Shown one piece after another: positions 51,922 to 59,036 of a stretch of 64,000 nt of DNA. Each line of letters starts with the position of its first letter. Within the stretch, counting starts at the first letter, position 1. Position numbers and translations under genes: made by a program. Below the pieces are notes generated by a model. The model had not been told where the DNA came from and ran no database searches. It saw nothing but the letters and a program-made list of their open reading frames with translations. The stretch comes from Yinghuangia soli (GTDB lineage Bacteria; Actinomycetota; Actinomycetes; Streptomycetales; Streptomycetaceae): the NCBI RefSeq assembly GCF_021502675.1, contig NZ_JAKFHA010000006.1, positions 94,722 to 158,721 of the forward strand, read 5' to 3'.

Positions 51922-52896
51922 CTAGGCCGCAAGACCCTGCTCCGTGGCCAGCACCCGCAGCTCGACAAGCGCCTGCTTCTCGATCTGCCGGATGCGCTCA
52001 CGCGTCAGCCCGAGCTGCTTGCCGACCTCGGTCAGCGTGTGCTGCTTCCCGTCGAGCATCCCGTAGCGGGCCCGCATGATGGTCGCGGTGCGCCCGTCCA
52101 ACCGCCCGACCAGGTCGGCGATCTGGGTGCGCTCCATCGCCGCCAGCGCGACGTCCTCGGGCGTCACCGGGTCGGTCTCCTGGACCAGTTCGCCCAGCTC
52201 CGTCTCGCCGTCGTCGCCCACCGGACTGTCCAGGCTGATCGGGTCGCGGGCCCAGCCCAGCACGTCGGCAACCCGCTCCGGCGTCGAACCGAGCACCTCC
52301 GCGATCTCCGGGAAGTCCGGCTCGTGCCCGTGGTCGCGGGCGAACTCCCGCTGCACACGCCGGATCTTGCCGAGCTCCTCGACCAGGTGCACCGGCAGCC
52401 GCACGGTCCGCGCCTGATCGGCCATGGCCCGCGTGATCGCCTGACGGATCCACCACGTCGCGTACGTCGAGAACTTGAAGCCCTTCACGTAGTCGAACTT
52501 CTCGACGGCGCGCACCAGTCCGACATTGCCCTCCTGGACCAGATCCAGGAACGGCATGCCGCTACGCGGGTATCGGCGCGCCACCGACACCACCAGGCGC
52601 AGGTTCGCCCGGATGAACTCGTCCTTCGCCCGGTGCCCGTCCTCGATCAGCGCCCGCAGCTCGTCCTCGCTCGCCCCCTCGGGCAACGCGCCCTCGGCAA
52701 GCAGTTGTTCGGCGTACAGCCCGGCCTCGATGGACTGCGACAACTCCACTTCGCGGGCAGCATCGAGCAGCTTGGTCCGGCTGATCTCGTCGAGGTACAC
52801 ACCGACCGTGTCGCGCTCCGCATCCGCGGCCTTCCGCGTACGCGAGGCGGCGACCCGATCGGCTCCCTGGCGGGCAACGCCCCGTGTCGTCGGCAT
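51922..52896 (-). CDS. hrdD: Group 2 sigma-70 factor, HrdD-like
   Basis: This 324-residue primary-like sigma factor lacks the long sigma-1.1 region. Region 1.2 is DTVGVYLDEISRTKLLDAAR. Region 2 has DEFIRANLRLVVSVARRYP, DLVQEGNVGLVRAVEKFDY and FKFSTYATWWIRQAITRAM. Region 3 follows at LVEELGKIRRVQREF, and region 4 carries the HTH TLTEVGKQLGLTRERIRQIE. It would direct RNA polymerase to HrdB-like promoters. In S. coelicolor hrdD lies close to mscL and has a SigR promoter; both features are seen here. It is dispensable in streptomycetes studied. Confidence 0.9.
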   Translation of the reverse strand: MPTTRGVARQGADRVAASRTRKAADAERDTVGVYLDEISRTKLLDAAREVELSQSIEAGLYAEQLLAEGALPEGASEDELRALIEDGHRAKDEFIRANLRLVVSVARRYPRSGMPFLDLVQEGNVGLVRAVEKFDYVKGFKFSTYATWWIRQAITRAMADQARTVRLPVHLVEELGKIRRVQREFARDHGHEPDFPEIAEVLGSTPERVADVLGWARDPISLDSPVGDDGETELGELVQETDPVTPEDVALAAMERTQIADLVGRLDGRTATIMRARYGMLDGKQHTLTEVGKQLGLTRERIRQIEKQALVELRVLATEQGLAA

Positions 52897-52937
52897 GCTG
52901 AGACCCTCGCTTTCGTTAGCGTTCGTCGTAATTGCCC

Positions 52938-52963
52938 AACAAGCGAAGGTCCTGTGGTATTCC
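52938..52963 (-). promoter_or_regulatory. SigR-type promoter of hrdD
   Basis: On minus GGAAT (complement of 52959-52963), exactly 18 bases, then GTT (complement of 52938-52940) match the SigR consensus GGAAT-N18-GTT. The start point would be near 52930, giving a leader of about 35 bases before the hrdD ATG. A second, weaker SigA-like pair (TTGTTG and TAACGA, 18 apart) overlaps just downstream. Confidence 0.75.
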
Positions 52964-53106
52964 GTCCGCAGGTGTACGCTCGAAAGGTTGGCCGCCGGCC
53001 ACCCGAAACCTCGGCGCGTCCGCTGCCGCCAACCCGGTAAGCTGACGACCGACCGCCCGCACGGCGATCACTGACCGGGTAACGGCCGAGCGCCCCCCGG
53101 TGTTCC

Positions 53107-53179
53107 GCCTCAGTAGCTCAGGGGATAGAGCACCGCTCTCCTAAAGCGGGTGTCGCAGGTTCGAATCCTGCCTGGGGCA
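53107..53179 (+). tRNA. tRNA-Arg (anticodon CCT)
   Basis: A 73-base cloverleaf has acceptor stem GCCTCAG/CTGGGGC, D arm TAGCTCAGGGGATAGAGCA, anticodon stem CCGCT/AGCGG around CTCCTAA (anticodon CCT, reads AGG), and T arm GCAGGTTCGAATCCTGC. CCA is not encoded. No second copy of its 3' end is seen downstream in the window, so no integrated element is indicated. Confidence 0.96.
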
Positions 53180-53485
53180 CAACACCCGACCAGCACGAAA
53201 AGGGCCTCTGACCTGGGAAGTCTCCCAAGGCAGGGGCCCTTCGCACGAGTGATTCAATCGCCCCCAATAGCTCTGGCTGCCGGCAATCACCCCCACTCAC
53301 GCCGCGCTTTCCCACGAATTCCCCACGAAATTCGCGCGGCGCCGCCTCGTCTTGCGGCAGGTCGGGGCCGGCAGGGTACCTACCTGCGTAGAGCGGGAGA
53401 TGATCCGGGGACGGTCGGGGCAGGGGCAGCCGTGCCGCCCGTGGCTGTGGTGTGCGGCACCTGAGGGGACGGCAGGGAGGCCGCG
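53180..53485. other. Gap after tRNA-Arg
   Basis: These 306 bases hold the tRNA terminator at 53200-53241 and the promoter region of the following gene. Nothing else is recognised. Confidence 0.5.
53200..53241 (+). terminator. Terminator of tRNA-Arg
   Basis: AAGGGCC (53200-53206) pairs with GGCCCTT (53235-53241). Inside, CCTGGGA can pair with TCCCAAGG around a short loop, giving a long two-part hairpin 20 bases past the tRNA. Confidence 0.65.
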
Positions 53486-56104
53486 GTGGATGCGTCCGAG
53501 AGCCACGCCGGGGTGATTGCGGCCGTGTCGCTGTGCGATGCGGCGTGGGTTCCCGGGATCGCCGGGCGGCTGCGTGTTCCGCTGTTGCGTGCCCTGCAGG
53601 CGGCCGAGCATGTTCCGCCGGCGCTTGTCGATCAGGTGCTCGCGAGCGGCGACGTCGAAGCGCAGGAGGCGCTCGCGCAGCGTGCGTCGGCCGTGGTCAC
53701 GCCGGAGCTTGCCGTCGGCCTTGCGTCTTTGGGCCGACCGGAGTTGGCCGTGCGCCTCTATCTGGCGGAGTACCCCTTCGGGTTCCATGACGGCGAGTAC
53801 GACCGCCGCAGCGGAGAGCCCCCGCTCGACGTCCACGCGCGGGCCGCTGCCCGGGCCTTCGCGGCCCGCAGCCGGGTTCCCCTCGCGCTCCGCGTACGGT
53901 CTGCTGTCCTGGCGGCCGCGGACCCGGGCGATCCGCGCTGGCGAGAGCCGGGCGGTCTCGTCCCGCGCGTGTCGGAAAGCCCTGCCGACGCCCGCATCAT
54001 CCCCGCTCTCCGCGGGCCCTTCCCCGAGTTGATCGCGCACGCGCTGAAGTGCCTGGCCGAAGACCTGCCGCAGCCCGTGCTTCTCGACTCCCTGCGCCGT
54101 CTGCTCGAGACGGGCGGCGAGGACGAGTTCGACGGATTCGTCAGGTCCGCCGAACAGCGCGGCCGCGGCGGCCTCGGGCATCTGGCCGGCCGGTGGCGCG
54201 AGGCCGCCCTGGCGGCGCCTGTAGTCGACGACGACACGTTCAGCGCGCACATGCTCCTGCTGGGCCTGCGCCACCTCGACGTGCGCCCGCACCGGACGGA
54301 GCAGTACGACGACGACTCCGACGAGTACTGGAACCGCGACTACGCGAGCCACGCGCACTCGGCCTTCGCATCGGCGCCGGACGCGCTGCCGATCGACCTG
54401 ATCCTGGGCGAGCACGCTCGCCGGCCGTTCACGGGCGGAGCGTTGGCGGCGCTGACCCGGCATACGGACTGTCCGGCGGACTTGTCGGCCGAGGCATATC
54501 GGGCAGAGCCTTACCGCGTGCTCGCCGCTGCACCGCGCGTCCCGCTCGACTGGATCGTGGGCTACAAGGCGGCAGGTTCCTGGGACCACGTATGGCAGCG
54601 CGTCCTGTCGTCCGGCCTCGCGGAGGGGCGGTACGACATCGCCGAGGTGCTGGCCTCGGTGGCGCCGGCGACCGGCGTCTTTCCTGCGCTGCCGTTGGCG
54701 GTCCCCGAAGTACGCGCCGCTGTTCGGGGCCTGGCCGCACAGCTGGGTCCGGACACCGCGGCATGGACCGCGGTTCTGGAAGGAACGGCCTGTTGCCGCG
54801 GCACCCCGGCGGAGATGGTCGACCCAGCGACCGCCGGGAAGGTCCCCGACCCGCGGGGCCGGATCATGTTCGGGCACGACGAGAGCCGGGCGAACCCCGC
54901 CGAGGCTGCCTTCCGGATCCTGTTCCTGTGCGCCGCACCCGACCTGCAAGCGGCCCTCGTCCCATGGCTGCCGCCGCGTGCGCTGCAACTGCTGTGCATG
55001 CCCGGCGGAGCGCAAGGCGCGCTGCGCGCGGCGGTCTTCGCCGCGCACGGCCGGACCGCGGCCCTGGCGTCGGCCACGGTCGGGGTCGACTGGCCGTCCG
55101 AGGAGATCGCGGCGCTCTTGGACCGCGACGACCCGGGGATCAACAGCCGGCTGTACGCCCGGGCACCGCTCACCCGCGAACAGCGCGTACGCATCACCTC
55201 CGGCACCGACAGGCACGGGCGGCCTCGTGCGGTCACCGTCCTCGAAGCGGTCGCGTCGTGGGACGACGCTCCGCCGCGCGACGAACTACCGGACCGGCTC
55301 TGGGCCGCCCGGCAGTCCGGGCATCCGCTGATCCTGCGGCACCTGGCCCGGCATCGGGACCCGCCGTACGCAGGGACCGGGCTGGAGATGCTGGTCCGGC
55401 TGTGGGAACACGGCGGGCCGCAGGACGTAGCGGAAGTGATCGAGGCTTCCGGCCGGCCGCCTCGCCGCCACGGTCAAGTCCGGGACGGCACCTGGTGGCC
55501 GGAGGAGGCCGCCCGGCGCGCATTGCGCACCGAACCGTCCGCCGGACTCGGCGCCGAACCGCACCCGGGACTCGCCCAGTTGCGCGCCGAGGCGGCCCTC
55601 GCGTCGCGCCCCGAGAGGTTGATCGCCGAGATACGTGCACGAGGGGCCGACGCGCTCACCTCGGACCTGCCATGGACCGAAATCGTGCGGGCGCAGGCCG
55701 AGCGGCCGTTCGACGAGCACCACATCCGCGGTCTCCTCGAAGCCCCGGGCTGCCCACGTGAGTTCCATCGCGCGGTGCTGTCCCGCAGCGCCGCCCGGAC
55801 CGGCTTCGTCGGCGAGTGGGCCGAGCTCGGCCTGGCCGCCGGCACGATCACCGTGCTCGACGTGGCCGAGGCTTGCACCCCGGCATCGGTCGCCGTCGAC
55901 GCCATCGCGCACCACGTAGGCCGCACTCTCCAGCCGGTACGCGACCCCGCCCTACGACAGCTCATCCGCAGGGTCCGCGGGCAGCTCGCCGACACCGACA
56001 CGTGGGTGGTCGCCGCGCTCCTCCTCCCCGACTTCCCCGGCACCCTGTGCGAACTGCTGAACGCCGCCGAGGCCGCGGCCGGTCCCGTCCATCCGGGCCG
56101 ATAG
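53486..56104 (+). CDS. 872-residue protein of unknown function
   Basis: I do not recognise a family. The product is soluble, without signal peptide or TM helix, rich in Ala, Leu, Arg and Pro. It shows repeated 30-40-residue helix-pair patterns from end to end (for example ALAQRASAVVTPELAVGLASLG and ALRRLLETGG-like units), suggesting an alpha-solenoid scaffold. An aromatic/acidic insertion (YDDDSDEYWNRDY) near residue 275 breaks the pattern. GTG at 53486 has GGGAGG 5 bases upstream. It stands alone between a tRNA and a secreted-protein gene. Similar very large orphan proteins occur in many streptomycetes. The other unknown gene at 6693-8627 has a comparable helical-repeat look but no obvious shared motif. 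Confidence 0.72.
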   Translation: MDASESHAGVIAAVSLCDAAWVPGIAGRLRVPLLRALQAAEHVPPALVDQVLASGDVEAQEALAQRASAVVTPELAVGLASLGRPELAVRLYLAEYPFGFHDGEYDRRSGEPPLDVHARAAARAFAARSRVPLALRVRSAVLAAADPGDPRWREPGGLVPRVSESPADARIIPALRGPFPELIAHALKCLAEDLPQPVLLDSLRRLLETGGEDEFDGFVRSAEQRGRGGLGHLAGRWREAALAAPVVDDDTFSAHMLLLGLRHLDVRPHRTEQYDDDSDEYWNRDYASHAHSAFASAPDALPIDLILGEHARRPFTGGALAALTRHTDCPADLSAEAYRAEPYRVLAAAPRVPLDWIVGYKAAGSWDHVWQRVLSSGLAEGRYDIAEVLASVAPATGVFPALPLAVPEVRAAVRGLAAQLGPDTAAWTAVLEGTACCRGTPAEMVDPATAGKVPDPRGRIMFGHDESRANPAEAAFRILFLCAAPDLQAALVPWLPPRALQLLCMPGGAQGALRAAVFAAHGRTAALASATVGVDWPSEEIAALLDRDDPGINSRLYARAPLTREQRVRITSGTDRHGRPRAVTVLEAVASWDDAPPRDELPDRLWAARQSGHPLILRHLARHRDPPYAGTGLEMLVRLWEHGGPQDVAEVIEASGRPPRRHGQVRDGTWWPEEAARRALRTEPSAGLGAEPHPGLAQLRAEAALASRPERLIAEIRARGADALTSDLPWTEIVRAQAERPFDEHHIRGLLEAPGCPREFHRAVLSRSAARTGFVGEWAELGLAAGTITVLDVAEACTPASVAVDAIAHHVGRTLQPVRDPALRQLIRRVRGQLADTDTWVVAALLLPDFPGTLCELLNAAEAAAGPVHPGR

Positions 56105-56341
56105 ACCGCGAGGCCGGCGGCAGCCGCTGCCGTCGTGCCGAGCACGCCCCGATCCGGCGGCCGGCACCGCGCGGGGACGAGCGGCCGCGCGCCCTGCGTC
56201 GGCACTCCTCTCCGTTCTCCCATCACCCGCGTCACCCGCGCTAGTGACATGCCCGTGTTTGTCCGGGCGTGTTCGGCCGTGGTGCACCGAGGCCGCTTTA
56301 TGGTGAGTCGGTCCGGGAGCCGACCTCGCCAGGGAGCTGTG

Positions 56342-56653
56342 ATGCGTACGGAACGCCGGTGGACCCAGGTTGTGTCGACGGTGTTGGCGGCGGGTGCGCT
56401 GGCGGCGTTCGGCACTGTCGCGGGGGCAGGGACGGCGTCGGCCGAGCCGTACGACTGCAGTGCGGACTCCCGACGCGACGTGGCGGCGGCGTACTGCAAC
56501 AACGGCACCGGCCAATACCGCGTCGTGGCCACGTGCCGGGGTGTGTCGGGCCTCCAGTACGGGCCCAACCAGCGGCCCGGGACCGCCAGCGTCGTGCGGT
56601 GCCCGAATGGGGCCCAGGTGAGTTCGTCGAGCTGGGAGATCACCGAGTGGTGA
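56342..56653 (+). CDS. Small secreted four-cysteine protein
   Basis: This 103-residue precursor has a classical Sec signal peptide: basic RTERRW, hydrophobic VVSTVLAAGALAAFGTV, and a likely cleavage after ASA. It leaves a mature protein of about 70 residues. The mature part has four cysteines (YDCSADS, AYCNNG, ATCRG, VRCPNG), enough for two disulfides, and many Ser, Asn and Gly residues. No domain is recognised. AGGGAG lies 5 bases before the ATG. It is followed by a perfect intrinsic terminator, so it is a single-gene transcript. Confidence 0.8.
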   Translation: MRTERRWTQVVSTVLAAGALAAFGTVAGAGTASAEPYDCSADSRRDVAAAYCNNGTGQYRVVATCRGVSGLQYGPNQRPGTASVVRCPNGAQVSSSSWEITEW

Positions 56654-56670
56654 TCCGCAGCGCGTAGGCA

Positions 56671-56706
56671 TCCGTGGGAGACCGCAGGGTCTCCCACGGA
56701 TTTTTT
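56671..56706 (+). terminator. Intrinsic terminator of the secreted-protein gene
   Basis: A perfect 13-bp stem (56671-56683 with 56688-56700) with a GCAG loop is followed at once by TTTTTT. It is the strongest classical terminator in the window. Confidence 0.95.
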
Positions 56707-56751
56707 GTGGCACGGGCTCCCTCGGAGCAGGGCCGGTCGAGCCGGACGACA

Positions 56752-56772
56752 TATCCGCATGGCTCGCGGATA
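56752..56772. promoter_or_regulatory. Inverted repeat TATCCGC-N7-GCGGATA
   Basis: A perfect 7-bp dyad with a 7-base spacer lies about 180 bases upstream of the candidate promoter of the PAP2-like gene. It is operator-like in size; no regulator gene is adjacent. Confidence 0.35.
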
Positions 56773-57041
56773 CCAGGGACGCCCGCGGCGGGTTCATGCC
56801 GAGTCCGGGCCGAGTGCCGCGGCAGGCGCGGAGCAGCGGGACAATGAGGGCGTCGGCGCGCGAGGCGGCGGCCTCTTTTGTGTCTGTGCCCGGGGTGGGG
56901 ACGGAGGGCGGAGGGGTCGGGCGGCTCGGGATAGCATGATCCGACTTACGACGATCGCCCTGCACCGTCCGTCACTCGGAAGACCACCTTGAGCACGACG
57001 GGTGATCGCTTCCGAGGACTCACGACACATCGGCCAGGTAA

Positions 57042-58397
57042 TTGAAGACCAACACGGGGCGGATTCCGTCGCCCAGAAGCCAGGACGCCGGGGTCGCCCC
57101 GCGGCGCCGGAAGCAGGTTGTCCTGTGGACGGCCGTGGGTGTGGTCGCTCTCGCGTTCCTCACGGCGATGGAGATCGCCGCACGCCACTACGGCAATCCG
57201 GGGCCGCTCACCACGCATGCGCGCGAGCTGGTCTTCACGCCCGATTCGGGGCCGCAGCTGTACGCCGGGCTCGCGCTGATGATGGTGGTCCTCACCTGGC
57301 GCCAGAGGTTCCTGGCACTGGGCGCGGCGGCCGGGATCGACGTCGTGTTCGCGCTGGTGCGGTGGGGCGCGGATGCCGACCAGAAGTTCGGCAACGGGGC
57401 GCTGTGGGTGCTCTGGGGCTGCGCGCTGTTCGCGCTGGTGAAGCTCCGCGGGCGGGATCGCGTGCTGCTGCTGCAGGGCGTCGGGCTCGGCCTGCTGCTG
57501 GTGCTGGGCAACCAGACCGGCGACACGTGGCTGACCATCACGTCGGAGACGCGTCCCGAGGTGCTCGACCCGTACGTGGTGACCGCCGACCACGCGCTCG
57601 GCGACCCGTCGTGGCTGATGGGACGCGCGGTCGAGGCGACCGACCCCGTCAGCTCGCATCTGCTGGCCGCCATCTACGGCCAGCTGCCGCTGGCGGCCGC
57701 GCTGGTGGCGCTGTACCAGCTGCGGCATGTGGCGACCGAGCGCCGGTTCCCGAGCCACCACCTGGTGCGGACGTTCCTGGCCATCGGCCTGCTGGGCCCC
57801 GCGGTCTACATGATCTTCCCGGTGGTCGGCCCGATCTTCGCGTACGGCGCGGACGGCGGGCAGTGGGCGGTGGCCAATCTGTGGCCGGACACCGTGCCGT
57901 CGGTCTCGACGCCCGGGCCGATCCCGTTCGACGAGATCACCCCGCGCAACTGCATGCCCAGCCTGCACACCGCGTGGGCGCTGTCGCTGTTCCTGCACTC
58001 GCGCAACGGCTCGCGCCTCATGCGGTTCGCGGGGACGTTCTGGCTGGTCGGCACCCTGAGTGCGACGCTCGGCTTCGGCTACCACTACGGCGTGGACCTG
58101 GTGGCCGGCGTGGTCTTCGCCCTCACCGTCGAGGCCGCGATGCGGGCGCTCGCACGCGGCTGGGACCGCTCGGCGTCCGTGCTGATCGCGTACGGCGCGG
58201 TCGTCTTCGTCGCGCTGCTGCTGTCGTACCGGTTCCTGCCGGTGGAGATGGCCAGGTACCCGTGGCTGTTCGGCCCGCTGCTCATCGCGGTGATGGGCTC
58301 GGTCATCTACGGCTGCTGGCGGACGACGAAGGCGTGGGAGCGCGAGGCCGCCCCGAAGGCGGAGCAGCCGGAGCAGACGCAACTCGTCACCGCGTAA
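57042..58397 (+). CDS. PAP2 / IPC-synthase-like membrane phosphotransferase
   Basis: This 451-residue polytopic membrane protein has about 11 hydrophobic segments. The C-terminal half carries the PAP2_3 (inositol-phosphorylceramide-synthase-type) signature: RNCMPSLHTAWALSLFL with a catalytic His, and GFGYHYGVDLVAG with the second His-Asp pair. It likely moves or removes a lipid-linked phosphate head group at the outer face. In actinobacteria such proteins may make inositol-lipids or recycle polyprenyl pyrophosphate. The start is a TTG at 57042 with CAGG just upstream; this is the weakest part of the call. Confidence 0.84.
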   Translation: MKTNTGRIPSPRSQDAGVAPRRRKQVVLWTAVGVVALAFLTAMEIAARHYGNPGPLTTHARELVFTPDSGPQLYAGLALMMVVLTWRQRFLALGAAAGIDVVFALVRWGADADQKFGNGALWVLWGCALFALVKLRGRDRVLLLQGVGLGLLLVLGNQTGDTWLTITSETRPEVLDPYVVTADHALGDPSWLMGRAVEATDPVSSHLLAAIYGQLPLAAALVALYQLRHVATERRFPSHHLVRTFLAIGLLGPAVYMIFPVVGPIFAYGADGGQWAVANLWPDTVPSVSTPGPIPFDEITPRNCMPSLHTAWALSLFLHSRNGSRLMRFAGTFWLVGTLSATLGFGYHYGVDLVAGVVFALTVEAAMRALARGWDRSASVLIAYGAVVFVALLLSYRFLPVEMARYPWLFGPLLIAVMGSVIYGCWRTTKAWEREAAPKAEQPEQTQLVTA

Positions 58398-58411
58398 CCG
58401 GACCCCTGGCA

Positions 58412-58427
58412 TATGGTCGGCCCTATG
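58412..58427 (+). promoter_or_regulatory. -10 hexamer giving leaderless flavoprotein mRNA
   Basis: TATGGT (58412-58417) lies 7 bases before the ATG at 58425 with no ribosome-binding site, the same geometry as the cyclo-ligase gene. Confidence 0.45.
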
Positions 58428-58940
58428 CGTACGCGTGGGGTGTTGTACGTCGTCGGCTCCGCCGGGGCACCGATATTCGGGATCGGCGGCTTCCTGGCGA
58501 AGGCGAAGGCCGCGGGCTGGGACACCTGCCTGCTCCTGACGCCGATCGCGGCGGACTGGCTGAGCGCGGAGCTGCCCACGCTGGCCGAGGCGACAGGACG
58601 CCCGGTCCGGGTCGCGGACCGGCGCCCGGGCGAGCCCCGGCCGTTCCCGGACCCCGATGCCGTGCTGGCGGCGCCGCTGACCTTCAAGTCGCTGAACAAG
58701 TGGGCGCTCGGGCTGTCCGATTCGGTGGCGATCGGCACACTGAATGCCGCCTTGGGCGCGCGCGTGCCGACGGTCGCGGCCCCGTGCTTCAGCCCGGACC
58801 TGGCGGCACATCCGCAGACCGCGAAGAGCCTGGACGTACTGCGGGCGTGCGGGGTGCGCCTGGCCGAGGGCCCCGGGCCGGATGACGATTCCGGGAATGC
58901 CTTCTGGGCAGGCGTCCTGGCGCAGTTGGACGAACTCTGA
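58425..58940 (+). CDS. Flavoprotein (PPC-decarboxylase-like) family protein
   Basis: The 171-residue product has the flavoprotein (HFCD) Rossmann-like fold. GVLYVVGSAGAPIFGIGGFL resembles the N-terminal FMN loop, PLTFKSLNKWALGLSDSVA is the usual 'T-x-NT-x-K' FMN-binding helix region, and VAAPCFSPDLAAHP resembles the substrate-side segment. The conserved His base of PPC decarboxylases is not obvious, so decarboxylation cannot be assumed. It is downstream of the PAP2-like gene by 27 bases but seems to have its own promoter. Confidence 0.72.
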   Translation: MRTRGVLYVVGSAGAPIFGIGGFLAKAKAAGWDTCLLLTPIAADWLSAELPTLAEATGRPVRVADRRPGEPRPFPDPDAVLAAPLTFKSLNKWALGLSDSVAIGTLNAALGARVPTVAAPCFSPDLAAHPQTAKSLDVLRACGVRLAEGPGPDDDSGNAFWAGVLAQLDEL

Positions 58941-59036
58941 GGGGTGCCGCTGAGGCGAGGCAGGCGCGCGAGAGACCCGAGCCGGAGGGGAAGTCCGGCT
59001 CGGGGCTCGTGTCAGCAGCCGCCGTCCGCCGGGCGG

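Larger units (their letters stand above)
56654..57041. other. Gap upstream of the PAP2-like gene
   Basis: These 388 bases hold the secreted-protein terminator, an inverted repeat at 56752-56772, and a -10-like TAGCAT at 56932-56937. A short frame beginning at 56937 (MIRLTTIALHRPSLGRPP) has no ribosome site and is not called. Confidence 0.5.

Noticed and set aside
53107-56104. tRNA-Arg(CCT) as attachment site of an integrated element
   Set aside because: No duplicated tRNA 3' end, integrase or phage/plasmid gene was found downstream within the window.
56937-56993. An 18-codon frame before the PAP2-like gene
   Set aside because: It lacks a ribosome-binding site and its ATG overlaps the -10-like hexamer TAGCAT, so it would lie at or upstream of the transcription start.
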